Shown one piece after another: positions 7,075-16,460 of a DNA stretch of 44,948 nt (position 1 is the first letter of the stretch; every line of letters begins with the position of its first letter). The translations under genes were made by a program, and so were the position numbers. Under the pieces are notes generated by a model. That model was not told the origin of the DNA. It did no database searches and saw only the letters and a program-made list of their open reading frames with translations. Source of the DNA: Nitrosospira sp. (lineage in GTDB: Bacteria > Pseudomonadota > Gammaproteobacteria > Burkholderiales > Nitrosomonadaceae); the NCBI GenBank assembly GCA_013821425.1, contig JACDGV010000021.1, positions 1 to 44,948 on the forward strand, read 5' to 3'.

Positions 7075-7149
7075 TGGGAGACACGGAACCTTATCGCTGC
7101 TATGTAGCCGATACTGCTCGCGCGTTGGTACGGACGATCCCGGAGGGCT

Positions 7150-7371
7150 TTAGCATTCAGTTTTTGACGCCATCCTGATTCTTGCCTGCGCCTCCGCCTT
7201 GTTAACGGCGGAAACCTCGCGCCCGAATGCGTCGCGAGTTTTCCCATCCGCCAGAGCCCCTTTTATGCTGCGTACGCATCGCCATCGTTTCCCCGTCTTT
7301 GTAACGAATAATTGCATTTCACTTCGCGGGTGGGGGGTGTGGCAATGGTAGCAATAAACGGTTGTAGACAT
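7150..7371 (-). CDS. Small zinc-ribbon-like protein
   Basis: 73 residues starting MSTTVYCYHCHTPHPRSEM, with a CxxC pair and a later Cys in GKRWRCVRSIKGAL. The compact N-terminal CxxC followed by Thr-Lys-x-Gly-x-Arg-Trp-Arg-Cys resembles short zinc-ribbon proteins of phages and mobile elements. The C-terminal half is basic and helical. The ribosome binding site is weak. Confidence 0.5.
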   Translation of the reverse strand: MSTTVYCYHCHTPHPRSEMQLFVTKTGKRWRCVRSIKGALADGKTRDAFGREVSAVNKAEAQARIRMASKTEC

Positions 7372-7463
7372 GGTAGCTATAACGACTAAATACCTGTTCC
7401 AACTCTCAATCTCGCGAGGGGGCTAAACCCCTTTTCAAAAGGACCTTTTCCATCTTGAAGCTA

Positions 7464-7673
7464 TCATGTCTTGAATTCAACGGCAGGGGGAGTGTGCATG
7501 AGGGCATCACAATTGCCACCTCCCGGAAACGCGTGATAGGTAACCACCCGGTTCGCTCCAAGCGAGTTTGACGCCTCTTCCGATTCGAGGCGAGCGAGTA
7601 AATCGGCTAACTGCTCATCATTGCCTGGGTTGCCGCTCAAACCGAACATATCTATCCACGTACCTTTGTTCAT
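7464..7673 (-). CDS. Hypothetical small protein, 69 residues
   Basis: Begins MNKGTWIDMFGLSG after an AGGACAGG ribosome binding site. It contains an acidic helix (NDEQLADLLARLESEEASNS) followed by a Gly/Pro/Cys tail (FPGGGNCDALMHTPP). The helix-then-small-tail make-up recalls peptide precursors, but no modification enzyme is adjacent and the similarity is only compositional. Its ATG overlaps the stop of the upstream ORF (TAATG), suggesting coupling if that ORF is real. Confidence 0.45.
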   Translation of the reverse strand: MNKGTWIDMFGLSGNPGNDEQLADLLARLESEEASNSLGANRVVTYHAFPGGGNCDALMHTPPAVEFKT

Positions 7674-8017
7674 TATCCTGTCCTTTCTTCTTTCAAGTGA
7701 GAAACGCGGAACCGCGCCATGGAGGCAATGCTCTCACTTGGCGGCAAAGAAATCTGTGCGGTTTGCCACTTATCGTCCTTGAGAAGGCTAATGACGCCCC
7801 ATGGACATTGACACCTTGGCTGCGAGCCTCTGACCCCAGTGAAAACCCATAACCTCTTCACTGGAGGGAGTCGTACGAGTACAACCTGCCGGATTCTGCG
7901 CTGATGCGTCAGCAGGTCCTGGTGTACGTTGGATATCACCACGAACCGCCCTGGCCAGTAGTTTCCTCCCCGCCCGTTCTTATCTGCCTTTGAGGCTAAC
8001 CAAAAAACGGTGATCAC
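7673..8017 (-). CDS. Doubtful ORF, 114 residues
   Basis: An open frame from a GTG that would give a basic product (SKADKNGRGGNYWPGRFVVI). It lacks a clear ribosome binding site and any known motif. In its favour, its TAA overlaps the ATG of the next small gene, and it is the only sizeable frame in the 400 bp before trxC. Otherwise that gap shows nothing. Confidence 0.25.
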   Translation of the reverse strand: MITVFWLASKADKNGRGGNYWPGRFVVISNVHQDLLTHQRRIRQVVLVRLPPVKRLWVFTGVRGSQPRCQCPWGVISLLKDDKWQTAQISLPPSESIASMARFRVSHLKEERTG

Positions 8018-8074
8018 CTTGAAGACGGCGCAGGTGTCCCCACTTGCTTAAATTACAGTCCTGGAGGAATTATC

Positions 8075-8515
8075 ATGAGCGATTCCCTGCATCTTGTCTG
8101 CCCCCTGTGCCAGGCAATAAACCGCGTGCCAGCCCCACGGCTCGGCCAGCGGCCCAATTGCGGGCAATGTCACCTGCCATTGTTCACCGGGCACCCCGTG
8201 GAGCTCACGGCTACGGCTTTTGCCAGGCATCTGGACCGAAACGATATACCGGTACTGGTGGATTACTGGGCGCCCTGGTGCGGGCCCTGCAAGATGATGG
8301 CTCCCGCCTTCGTACAGGCCGCAGCCATGCTGGAACCGCAAGTTCGTCTGGCGAAAGTGAACACCGATACTGAACAAACGCTGGGCGCGAAATACCACAT
8401 CCGCAGCATACCGACTCTGATCCTGTTTCGGGAGGGCCGGGAGGTGGCGCGGCACGCAGGTGCGATGACAGCCCAGGCCATCGTGGATTGGGTTCGTTCT
8501 GATCAACTCGGTTAG
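8075..8515 (+). CDS. trxC: Thioredoxin-2 (TrxC)
   Basis: 146 residues. An N-terminal zinc ribbon has four cysteines (C9, C12, C29, C32: CPLC...CGQC). The thioredoxin fold that follows has the redox site WCGPC at 68-72 and the cis-Pro in SIPTLILF. This zinc-bearing form reduces protein disulfides in the cytosol and is associated with oxidative stress in other proteobacteria. Length matches the family, about 140 residues. A GGAGGA ribosome binding site precedes the ATG. It appears to be transcribed alone. Confidence 0.93.
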   Translation: MSDSLHLVCPLCQAINRVPAPRLGQRPNCGQCHLPLFTGHPVELTATAFARHLDRNDIPVLVDYWAPWCGPCKMMAPAFVQAAAMLEPQVRLAKVNTDTEQTLGAKYHIRSIPTLILFREGREVARHAGAMTAQAIVDWVRSDQLG

Positions 8516-8647
8516 TTCAACAAGGTTGAAACTGTTAAACTTCCTCTCACGGCGATAAGAGCCGCCCGACAAACCGCAAAGAAGAGTTGGGTCCCAATGC
8601 CGGGGCACTAATACCTGGGCGTGGTGTTACCGCATGGCAATTTCAAT

Positions 8648-9280
8648 ATGACCACAACGCCAGGTAATTTATATATCATCAGCGCGCCATCGGGCGCGGG
8701 AAAAACAAGCCTGGTGAAGGCGTTGCTTCAAAGCGGCGTTGATCTGAGCCTGTCGGTTTCGTACACGACGCGAAGGGCTCGTCCCGGAGAAATCGATGGA
8801 CACGATTACCATTTTATTAACCGGGAAGATTTCGAGGAAAGGCTGAAGCAGAATGAATTTCTGGAAAGTGCCGAGGTTTACGGAAATTACTATGGCACCT
8901 CGAGAAAGTGGATCGACCATGCATTAGAGTCGGGGCGCGACATTTTGCTTGAAATTGACAGCCAGGGCGCCCGCCAGGTGCGCTGTATTTTTCCAGGGGC
9001 GGTGGCAATTTTTGTCCTGCCGCCATCGCTGAAAGTGCTGGAAATGCGTTTACGACGGCGTGCTCAGGATAGTCCCGAAGCGATTGGCCATCGTCTCGCT
9101 TCGGCCCGCGACGAGATCGGCCATGTGGCCGAGTACGACTATGTTATTATCAACGACAAGCTGGACAAGGCGTTGCAGGATTTGAAATGTATTGTGCAGG
9201 CCGAGCGTCTGAGGATAACAAAACAACTTTCCCGCCATCAAATTCTTGTTACGCAGCTCGGCGCAAAGCCTGTGTCATAA
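8648..9280 (+). CDS. gmk: Guanylate kinase
   Basis: Converts GMP and ATP to GDP and ADP, feeding GTP and (p)ppGpp pools. The P-loop is APSGAGKT at about 13-20, and the GMP-binding region has SYTTRRARPGEIDGHDYHF. The ATG at 8648 gives 210 residues, the usual length, and the typical MTTxPGNLYIISAPSGAGK beginning; a GTG at 8621 would add nine atypical residues. It is followed by a terminator and then rpoZ and spoT, the common proteobacterial gmk-rpoZ-spoT order. Confidence 0.95.
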   Translation: MTTTPGNLYIISAPSGAGKTSLVKALLQSGVDLSLSVSYTTRRARPGEIDGHDYHFINREDFEERLKQNEFLESAEVYGNYYGTSRKWIDHALESGRDILLEIDSQGARQVRCIFPGAVAIFVLPPSLKVLEMRLRRRAQDSPEAIGHRLASARDEIGHVAEYDYVIINDKLDKALQDLKCIVQAERLRITKQLSRHQILVTQLGAKPVS

Positions 9281-9281
9281 A

Positions 9282-9302
9282 CCGGCAGTTGCCGGATTTT
9301 TC
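9282..9302 (+). terminator. Rho-independent terminator after gmk
   Basis: CCGGCA pairs with TGCCGG around a GT dinucleotide loop region (9282-9295), followed by ATTTTTT. It lies two bases past the gmk stop and separates gmk from rpoZ. Confidence 0.75.
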
Positions 9303-9346
9303 CGCAGGCATGATGTGCGGCTCAAATACGTGTGCCCCTGGTGGAG

Positions 9347-9375
9347 TTGCCGTTAATTGACCCGCATTTTATACT
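9347..9375 (+). promoter_or_regulatory. Sigma70-like promoter of rpoZ
   Basis: TTGCCG (9347-9352), 17-bp spacer, TATACT (9370-9375). Four and five of six bases match consensus. It lies just after the gmk terminator and about 30 bp before the rpoZ start, so rpoZ (and perhaps spoT) begins here. Confidence 0.6.
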
Positions 9376-9407
9376 GTGATTTTCCAAATACGGAGTAGGG
9401 ACGAAAC

Positions 9408-9614
9408 ATGGCGCGCATTACTGTCGACGATTGCTTGAAACAAATTCCCAACCGTTTTGATATGACGTTGGTCGCGACCATCCGGGCGCGGCAACTTTCA
9501 ATCGGCGGCACGCCCATGGTGGAGCCTGCGCGCGATAAGCCCACAGTCATAGCGTTGCGTGAGGTGGCTCAAGGGAAAATCGGAACGGAAATTCTCACGA
9601 CCGAACCCCTTTAG
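9408..9614 (+). CDS. rpoZ: RNA polymerase omega subunit
   Basis: 68 residues beginning [20 protein letters not shown], the conserved omega N-terminus, with [13 protein letters not shown] completing the beta'-binding part. Omega helps assemble the beta' subunit and forms one ppGpp site of the polymerase. Length is usual for betaproteobacteria. It is followed by spoT after about 150 bp. Confidence 0.95.
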   Translation: MARITVDDCLKQIPNRFDMTLVATIRARQLSIGGTPMVEPARDKPTVIALREVAQGKIGTEILTTEPL

Positions 9615-9763
9615 CCGTGTTCGAAGGATAGCAGAATCTGCTTAAGGTGTTATTTCATTGGGCGCGCGTGATCAGTCGAGTATTCAGACCGGCCTGAAAT
9701 CAACCATAGGGGTCGTGCCGTTCCAAAAACTGGGCTGTGGGCAAGGTAATGAAGGAAATTACA

Positions 9764-11908
9764 ATGCGAGCACGAGCTTTGCCGAGTTCTTCCGCTACCT
9801 TGCCCGAGGCGAGTTTCCTCTTTAGCGAATTATCCAGCTATCTCAAGCGTGAAGAAGTTTCAGAACTCCAGAACGCCTATCTTTTCAGCCAGAGCGCCCA
9901 TTCCGGGCAATTCCGGAAATCTGGCGAACCTTATATCTCTCATCCGCTGGCTGTAGCCAGCATACTCGGCAAATTGCGTCTGGATACCCAGACTCTGACT
10001 GCTGCGCTCTTGCACGATGTCATGGAGGATACGCACATCTCCAAGGCCGAGATCAGCGACCGGTTCGGCAGCCCCGTCGCCGAGCTGGTGGACGGCGTGT
10101 CAAAGCTCGACAAGATCGAATTCCAGACCCATGCGGACGCGCAGGCGGAAAACTTCCGCAAGATGCTCCTGGCGATGGCGCGGGATGTGCGCGTCATACT
10201 TATCAAGCTGGCGGACAGGCTGCACAACATGCGGACACTGGAAGCTATGCGGCCTGAAAAGCGGCGCCGCATCGCGCGTGAGACCATGGAAATCTATGCT
10301 CCAATAGCGAACAGGCTCGGACTCAACAATATCTATCAGGAGTTGCAGGACCTCAGTTTCCACTATCTTTTTCCCACGCGCTACAGGGTACTTGCCAATG
10401 CAACAAAGGCGGCGCGTGGAAATCGGCGTGAAATGGTCAGGATGATTCTTGATGCCATCAAGCAGCGCCTGAAGGTCGCCGGACTGGATGCAGAGGTAAG
10501 CGGAAGGGAAAAGCAGCTCTACAGTATTTACAAGAAAATGGTCGAGAAGCACCTCACATTTTCAGAGGTTCTCGACATTTACGGTTTTCGTGTCATCGTC
10601 AAGGACGTGCCTTCGTGTTACGTAGCGCTCGGCGCATTGCACAGTCTCTACAATCCCATTCCCGGAAAATTCAAGGACTATATCGCGATTCCCAAGGCAA
10701 ATGGCTATCAGTCGTTGCACAGCACTTTGTGGGGACCTTATGGGACGCCGATCGAGGTGCAAATTCGCACGCCGGAAATGCACAGGATCGCGGAAGCAGG
10801 TGTCGCATCGCACTGGCTTTACAAGAGTAGCGACGCAGATCTTAACGACCTGCACATGAAAACCCATCAGTGGCTGCAGAGCTTGCTGGAGACTCTCAGT
10901 GACTCCACAGATTCCCTGGAATTCCTCGAACATCTTAAAGTGGATCTGTTCCCCGGCGAAGTCTACGTATTTACGCCGCAGGGAAAGATTCTGGCGCTAC
11001 CCAAGGAATCCACAGCCGTTGATTTCGCATACGCGGTCCATACCGACATCGGCGACTGCTGCGTGGCTGCGAAAATAAACGGTGAGAATGCTCCCCTGCG
11101 TACCGTTCTCAGGAGCGGCGATCGGGTAGAAATCGTCACTGCGTCCCATGCCAAACCTAATCCTGCCTGGCTCAACTACGTGGTCACCGGCAAGGCACGC
11201 TCGCATATACGTCGTTTTCTCAAGACCATGCAATACGAGGAGTCGGCCAAGCTGGGGGAGCGCCTGCTTAACCAGGCTTTAGGTGCGCTCAGGGTCGATC
11301 CACAGACGATAGGCGCGGCACAGTGGGAGAAACTGGCCCGTGACAGCGGGGCTAAATCAAAAAAAGACTTATTGGCGGATTTGGGCTTGGGCAAGCACCT
11401 GCCCGCGGTGGTCGCGCGGCGGCTGGCAACACCGGGCGTATCCGTTGACGGCACAAATGGGGCTAATGACGTCATCACCATACTCGGTACGGAAGGCATG
11501 GCAGTGCAATTTGCAAAATGCTGTCGCCCGATTCCGGGTGATTCCATCCTCGGATTCATCAAGAAGGATCAGGGGCTGGTAATTCATATTCACGACTGCC
11601 CGGCCGTGTCAAAAATCAAGGGGAATCCCGACAATTGGCTGGATGTGGCCTGGGGGAAGGATATCACCCGGCACTTCGAGGTAAGCGTCAAGCTGATGGT
11701 AGCCAACGAGCGCGGCGTATTGGCAAGAGTGGCGGCAGCAATCGCCGAGGCTGGCTCCAATATTGACAACGTCGGCATGGAAGGAGACGGGGTGTACACA
11801 ACAATGACGTTCATGCTACAGGTCCGCAACCGTCATCATCTGGCACAAGTGATGCGCAGCTTGCGACGGATTTCTGAAGTAGCGAAAATCAGCCGCATGA
11901 AGGGCTGA
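9764..11908 (+). CDS. spoT: Bifunctional (p)ppGpp synthetase/hydrolase
   Basis: 714 residues from the ATG at 9764, which has GAAGGAA six bases upstream; in-frame starts at 9737 and 9749 are less likely. Domains in order: HD hydrolase with H60 and the HD...ED motif (H84 D85 E88 D89) intact; synthetase with YGFRVIV, IPGKFKDYIAIPKANGYQSLH; TGS (VYVFTPQGKILALPKESTAV); a zinc-finger-like region (FAKCCRPIPGDSILGF); and a C-terminal ACT domain (ANERGVLARVAAAIAEAGSN). The intact hydrolase motif predicts that it can both make and degrade (p)ppGpp. It is convergent with metH. Confidence 0.95.
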   Translation: MRARALPSSSATLPEASFLFSELSSYLKREEVSELQNAYLFSQSAHSGQFRKSGEPYISHPLAVASILGKLRLDTQTLTAALLHDVMEDTHISKAEISDRFGSPVAELVDGVSKLDKIEFQTHADAQAENFRKMLLAMARDVRVILIKLADRLHNMRTLEAMRPEKRRRIARETMEIYAPIANRLGLNNIYQELQDLSFHYLFPTRYRVLANATKAARGNRREMVRMILDAIKQRLKVAGLDAEVSGREKQLYSIYKKMVEKHLTFSEVLDIYGFRVIVKDVPSCYVALGALHSLYNPIPGKFKDYIAIPKANGYQSLHSTLWGPYGTPIEVQIRTPEMHRIAEAGVASHWLYKSSDADLNDLHMKTHQWLQSLLETLSDSTDSLEFLEHLKVDLFPGEVYVFTPQGKILALPKESTAVDFAYAVHTDIGDCCVAAKINGENAPLRTVLRSGDRVEIVTASHAKPNPAWLNYVVTGKARSHIRRFLKTMQYEESAKLGERLLNQALGALRVDPQTIGAAQWEKLARDSGAKSKKDLLADLGLGKHLPAVVARRLATPGVSVDGTNGANDVITILGTEGMAVQFAKCCRPIPGDSILGFIKKDQGLVIHIHDCPAVSKIKGNPDNWLDVAWGKDITRHFEVSVKLMVANERGVLARVAAAIAEAGSNIDNVGMEGDGVYTTMTFMLQVRNRHHLAQVMRSLRRISEVAKISRMKG

Positions 11909-11995
11909 ATCGATCGTCTATGCTTCCCCGCGTTTCTTTCCATTCCCGGATAGGGCCCGCAAAGCCCTGTTCGCGCCGGGTCAGCTTCCATCTGG

Positions 11996-14900
11996 CTACC
12001 GGTCATACGCCAGGACTGGCGCAAGCCATTGTTCTGCTTGTTCCAGTGGCCAGCCTTTGCGTTTTGCGTAGTCCTCCACCTGGTCCTTGCCTATTTTGCC
12101 CACCGCAAAGTAATCGGCATCGGGGTGAGAGAAATAAAACCCTGATACCGCCGCGGTAGGCACCATGGCGTAGGATTCGGTTATGATAATCCCGGCGTTT
12201 TCGGGGGCTTTTAACAGCTCGAACAAAGGTCCTTTCTCAGTGTGGTCAGGACAGGCCGGGTAACCGGGCGCGGGGCGAATGCCACGATAGTCCTCCGCGA
12301 CGAGCTGTTCCTGGCTCAGGTTTTCGTCCTTGGCAAAACCCCAGAACTCGCGCCGTACCCGCCAGTGCATGTGCTCGGCAAAGGCCTCCGCCAGCCGATC
12401 GGCCAGCGCCTTCAATATAATCGCGCTGTAATCGTCATGCGCCTCCTCGAAGGCCTTTATGCGGGCATCTATGCCCATCCCGGCAGTAACCGCAAAGGCG
12501 CCGACAGTGTCGCGGACCCCGGTTTCCTTGGGGGCGATAAAATCCGCTAGACATAGATTTGGACGTCCGGAAGGCTTCATGGTCTGCTGCCGCAGATTGT
12601 GGAACGTCATGGCCAGCCGCGTGCGGCCTTTATCCGCATAGATTTCAATGTCATCGCTGTTTACAGTATTGGCGGGGAACAGCCCGAACACCGCATTGGC
12701 GGTCAGCCATTTCTGCTCCACGATCTTCTTTAGCATGGCTTGGGCATCCCGGTACAGGGTGCTCGCCGCTTCGCCCACGACTTCGTCTTGGAGAATCGCT
12801 GGAAACCGACCCGACAACTCCCATGCCTGGAAGAAAGGCGTCCAGTCAATGAAAGGCAGCAGTTTTTCCAGTGGATAATTCCTTAAAGATCTTACCCCGA
12901 TAAAATCCGGTTCAGCCGGGACGTAGTTCGCCCAATCGGTCTTGAATGCATTTTTGCGGGCTTCCGCTATCGACAGCATCGGTGCTGGTCCTTTCTTGTT
13001 CTTATGCTGGGTACGCACCCGCTCGTATTCTGTCTGGATATCTCGCACGTACCCTGCCCGTAAATCCTCTGACAACAGATTGCTGCACACGCCTACAGCG
13101 CGGCTCGCATCCGGCACCCAAACGGTAACACCGCGGCTGTAATGGGGTGCCACTTTCACGGCAGTATGCACGCGCGAAGTCGTTGCACCGCCGATCAGTA
13201 ACGGAACGGTGAAACCTTCGCGCTCCATTTCCTTTGCCACGTGTGCCATTTCCTCCAGCGAAGGGGTGATCAGGCCAGACAGCCCGATCATGTCGGCGTT
13301 CTCGCGTCGTGCCGTTTCAAGAATCTGTGCGCAGGGCACCATCACGCCCATATTCACCACTTCATAATTGTTGCACTGCAGTACCACCGTAACAATATTC
13401 TTTCCTATGTCATGCACGTCACCCTTGACCGTAGCGATGACAATCTTGCCCTTGGGCCTGGAATCTCCCGATAACTTCTTTTCGGCTTCGATGAACGGAA
13501 GCAGGTGCGCCACCGCCTGCTTCATCACCCGTGCCGATTTGACTACCTGGGGCAAAAACATCTTGCCGGAGCCAAACAGGTCGCCCACTACATTCATTCC
13601 CTTCATAAGCGGGCCCTCGATCACTTGGATGGGTCGTCCGCCTTCCTTGGCTATTTCGAGCCGCGCCGTCTCGGTATCTTCCACGATATAGGTGGTAATC
13701 CCCCTGACCAGCGCGTGAGTCAGACGTTGCTGTACCGGCTGGTCACGCCAGGCAAGATCCTCGATGTTCTCCTTGCTCTGTCCCTTGAAGCTCTCGGCAA
13801 ATTCCACCAGACGCTCGGTGGTGCTGGCATCTCCTCCTCCCTGGGGGGTGCGGTTGAGCAGCACATCCTCGACTCGTTCCAGCAAATCCTTGGGGATGTC
13901 AGAATAAACGCCGAGCTGACCGGCGTTGACAATGCCCATGGTCATGCCAGCCTGGATCGCGTGATAAAGAAAAGCAGTATGAATCGCTTCGCGCACCGGT
14001 TCATTGCCGCGGAAGGAGAATGAAACATTGGACACACCGCCGCTCACCTTGGTGCAAGGGAGCGTTTGCTTGATGATCCGGGTCGCTTCGATAAAATCCA
14101 CCCCGTAATTGTTATGTTCCTCAATACCGGTGGCTACGGCGAAAATATTTGGATCAAAAATGATGTCCTCAGGCGGAAAATCGACCTGATCCACCAGGGT
14201 GCGGTAGCAGCGCGTGCAGATATCCACTTTGCGTTGCATGGTGTCGGCCTGGCCTGATTCATCGAACGCCATGACAATTACCGCCGCGCCGTAGCGCCGC
14301 GCGAGCTTCGCGTGCTCTATAAACTCCGCTTTGCCCTCCTTCAAGCTGATGGAATTGATAATAGCCTTGCCTTGTACGCATTTCAGGCCCGCCTCGATTA
14401 CCGACCATTTGCTCGAATCGAGCATGACCGGCACCCGGCTGATATCGGGTTCGGCGGCGACCAGGTTCATGAAAGTCACCATGGCTTTTTGCGAATCCAG
14501 CATCGCTTCGTCCATGTTGATATCGATGATCTGCGCCCCGTTTTCCACTTGGCTCCGGGCGACGCTAAGCGCTTCCGCATAATTATTACTCAGTATCAAC
14601 CGTGCAAAAGCTTTTGAGCCGGTGACGTTGGTACGTTCGCCTACATTCACGAACAGCGAATCGTCGCCAATGTTGAGTGGTTCCAGGCCGGAGAGCCGCA
14701 ACTTCTTTGGAATATCGGGCACGATGCGTGGCGCGAGACCACCCACCGTGTCGGCGATAGCCTTGATATGCGCAGGCGTGGTACCGCAGCAACCCCCGAC
14801 GATGTTGACGAAACCGGATTGCGCAAATTCCCTGATCAGGCTCGCGGTGTATTCAGGTGATTCGTCGTACCCTGTTTCGGCCAGCGGATTGGGCAGGCCG

Positions 14901-15730
14901 GCATTGGGGTGGGCGCTGACATACACCCCGGCAACTGCGGAGAGTTCCTCGATATACGGACGCATCAATTCCGCACCCAGCGCGCAATTGAGCCCCACGG
15001 ACAAGGGGCGGGCGTGACTTACGGAGTTCCAGAAGGCTTCCGGTGTTTGTCCCGAGAGCGTGCGTCCGGATGCATCGGTTATGGTCGCCGAAATCATGAT
15101 GGGAATACGCACGCCGTGTGTCTCGAAATACTGGTCTATCGCGAACAGTGCGGCTTTTGCATTCAGCGTGTCGAATATTGTTTCGACGAGGAGAATGTCC
15201 GCACCGCCATCGATCAGGCCATGGATACTTGCCGTATAGTCGGTAACCAGCTGGTCAAAGGTTATGCCGCGAAAACCGGGGTCATTCACATCCGGCGAAA
15301 TCGAAGCCGTCTTGGTGGTCGGCCCCAGCACGCCGGCTACGAAGCGCGGTTTCTCCGGTGTTTTGGCTTCCATCGCCTCCGCGGCTTCGCGCGCCAGCCG
15401 GGCTCCCGCAAAGTTGAGTTCGTGTACCAGATCCTGCATGTGGTAATCCGCCATCGAGGCAGCGTTGGAATTGAATGTATTGGTCTCGATGATATCCGCG
15501 CCCGCTTCAAGGTAAGCCTCATGAATGGAACGGATAACCTGCGGCTGGGTGAGGGTCAGGAGATCGTTGTTTCCCCTGAGATCGTGGGAAAAATTGGCGA
15601 AGCGCGCACCCCGATAATCGGCCTCGTTGAGTTTGTGGCCCTGTATCATCGTTCCCATCGCGCCGTCCAGCAGCAATATGCGGCGAGAGAGAAGGTTTTT
15701 CAGCAATTCGGTACGGGGGGTTTCATTCAT
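11996..15730 (-). CDS. metH: Cobalamin-dependent methionine synthase
   Basis: 1244 residues, full length. Transfers a methyl group from 5-methyltetrahydrofolate to homocysteine. Modules in order: homocysteine domain with the zinc cysteines ([10 protein letters not shown] and [10 protein letters not shown]), pterin domain ([19 protein letters not shown] in context), B12 cap and Rossmann domain with [10 protein letters not shown] (axial ligand H773), and the AdoMet-dependent reactivation domain ([15 protein letters not shown]). All key residues are present. The ATG at 15730 has a poor ribosome binding site. No cobalamin riboswitch is recognisable upstream. It is convergent with spoT, with about 90 bp between the stops and no clear terminator. 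Confidence 0.96.
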   Translation of the reverse strand: MNETPRTELLKNLLSRRILLLDGAMGTMIQGHKLNEADYRGARFANFSHDLRGNNDLLTLTQPQVIRSIHEAYLEAGADIIETNTFNSNAASMADYHMQDLVHELNFAGARLAREAAEAMEAKTPEKPRFVAGVLGPTTKTASISPDVNDPGFRGITFDQLVTDYTASIHGLIDGGADILLVETIFDTLNAKAALFAIDQYFETHGVRIPIMISATITDASGRTLSGQTPEAFWNSVSHARPLSVGLNCALGAELMRPYIEELSAVAGVYVSAHPNAGLPNPLAETGYDESPEYTASLIREFAQSGFVNIVGGCCGTTPAHIKAIADTVGGLAPRIVPDIPKKLRLSGLEPLNIGDDSLFVNVGERTNVTGSKAFARLILSNNYAEALSVARSQVENGAQIIDINMDEAMLDSQKAMVTFMNLVAAEPDISRVPVMLDSSKWSVIEAGLKCVQGKAIINSISLKEGKAEFIEHAKLARRYGAAVIVMAFDESGQADTMQRKVDICTRCYRTLVDQVDFPPEDIIFDPNIFAVATGIEEHNNYGVDFIEATRIIKQTLPCTKVSGGVSNVSFSFRGNEPVREAIHTAFLYHAIQAGMTMGIVNAGQLGVYSDIPKDLLERVEDVLLNRTPQGGGDASTTERLVEFAESFKGQSKENIEDLAWRDQPVQQRLTHALVRGITTYIVEDTETARLEIAKEGGRPIQVIEGPLMKGMNVVGDLFGSGKMFLPQVVKSARVMKQAVAHLLPFIEAEKKLSGDSRPKGKIVIATVKGDVHDIGKNIVTVVLQCNNYEVVNMGVMVPCAQILETARRENADMIGLSGLITPSLEEMAHVAKEMEREGFTVPLLIGGATTSRVHTAVKVAPHYSRGVTVWVPDASRAVGVCSNLLSEDLRAGYVRDIQTEYERVRTQHKNKKGPAPMLSIAEARKNAFKTDWANYVPAEPDFIGVRSLRNYPLEKLLPFIDWTPFFQAWELSGRFPAILQDEVVGEAASTLYRDAQAMLKKIVEQKWLTANAVFGLFPANTVNSDDIEIYADKGRTRLAMTFHNLRQQTMKPSGRPNLCLADFIAPKETGVRDTVGAFAVTAGMGIDARIKAFEEAHDDYSAIILKALADRLAEAFAEHMHWRVRREFWGFAKDENLSQEQLVAEDYRGIRPAPGYPACPDHTEKGPLFELLKAPENAGIIITESYAMVPTAAVSGFYFSHPDADYFAVGKIGKDQVEDYAKRKGWPLEQAEQWLAPVLAYDR

Positions 15731-15880
15731 GGCAACCGCTATGTCTCGGAAGGAGGCTGGATTCTATCATGGCCATATGCGTATTTTGCCCTGGTGCGGG
15801 GAAGGGCGCGCTCTCGGACCGTATGAGCTCATCGCCGGAAGGCCGTTGGTTTGTTAATGATCTTCCTGATCAAAAATGAT

Positions 15881-16051
15881 TTATGCGGGATTTAGGCAGC
15901 CCGTCAGCTTGCATTTATTCATCTTGCGATTTTTATCGATAACGCGCTCGCGGACCAAAGCGGACTCACTATGAATCCTGGTAATCGAAAAAATCTTCGC
16001 CGCAAACATGAACAGGCGTCCCATATCCTCAAACCCAGATTGCTTTTCCAT
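15881..16051 (-). CDS. Unrecognised small protein, 56 residues
   Basis: The frame starts MEKQSGFEDMGRLFMFAAKI, five to six bases after an AGGAGAA ribosome binding site, and ends NKCKLTGCLNPA. It has an amphipathic/hydrophobic helix near residues 10-25, a charged middle (SALVRERVIDKNRKMNKCKL) and two C-terminal cysteines five residues apart. It is the most protein-like frame in this stretch and the last of a run of tiny ORFs with strong Shine-Dalgarno sequences. Function is unknown. Confidence 0.5.
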   Translation of the reverse strand: MEKQSGFEDMGRLFMFAAKIFSITRIHSESALVRERVIDKNRKMNKCKLTGCLNPA

Positions 16052-16162
16052 TCTTCTCCTTGCTTCTCATGAGTGGCCAGGTCTCTATTTCGTCCGGCGA
16101 ATCGACCTGATGCTTCGAGAAGCAGGATATTTTGGAGGTTGAGCGACGCATTCCATCCCTCC

Positions 16163-16261
16163 TCAATGAGCCATGGCGGCGATACAGGGGGGATTCCGCC
16201 ACCAGCAATTAACAACGGTATAGATTCGAGGTTCCTGAGCAGGGCTTTCATTGTTCGGCAT
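16163..16261 (-). CDS. Tiny Trp/Cys-containing peptide, 32 residues
   Basis: An ATG follows GGAGAAGG (16264-16271), a very strong ribosome binding site. The product ends with YTVVNCWWRNPPCIAAMAH after MPNNESPAQEPRI. Two cysteines, two adjacent tryptophans and Pro-Pro in the second half look like a short modified or metal-binding peptide, or a regulatory leader peptide. A competing 110-codon frame starts nearby at a less well-placed ATG (16251). A further ribosome binding site (GGAGGG) immediately follows this stop. Confidence 0.4.
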   Translation of the reverse strand: MPNNESPAQEPRIYTVVNCWWRNPPCIAAMAH

Positions 16262-16460
16262 ATCCTTCTCCTAAGATTTAACGCCTGGAAATTCCTTGAT
16301 TTAGGCGTAATTTTGGGCTACAAAAGATAATGTAGAAACTTATGGGTGGCCGGCAAAGCTCCCTACCTGCTGAGCAACAGCTTGCCCGTACAGACGAAAG
16401 GCTGGCCGGCATCCTAAGCATAAATGTGCTGACAACCCGGCGGCTCATACTGCCACGACA

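Noticed and set aside
14909-15826. Long open frame of 305 codons antisense to metH
   Set aside because: Lies wholly over the conserved 5' part of metH, has no motif, and arises from the GC-rich codon bias of the real gene.
15731-15880. Cobalamin riboswitch upstream of metH
   Set aside because: No B12-box-like conserved sequence was seen in the 150 bp upstream of the start.
15919-16251. 110-codon minus-strand frame next to metH
   Set aside because: Its ATG is 10 bases past a better-placed ATG directly after the GGAGAAGG site, and its composition is less protein-like than the 56-residue frame it overlaps. Not fully excluded.
16163-16261. PqqA-like precursor because of an ExxxY pattern (EPRIY)
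   Set aside because: No pqqB-E genes nearby, wrong length and no other similarity; the pattern is short enough to be chance.
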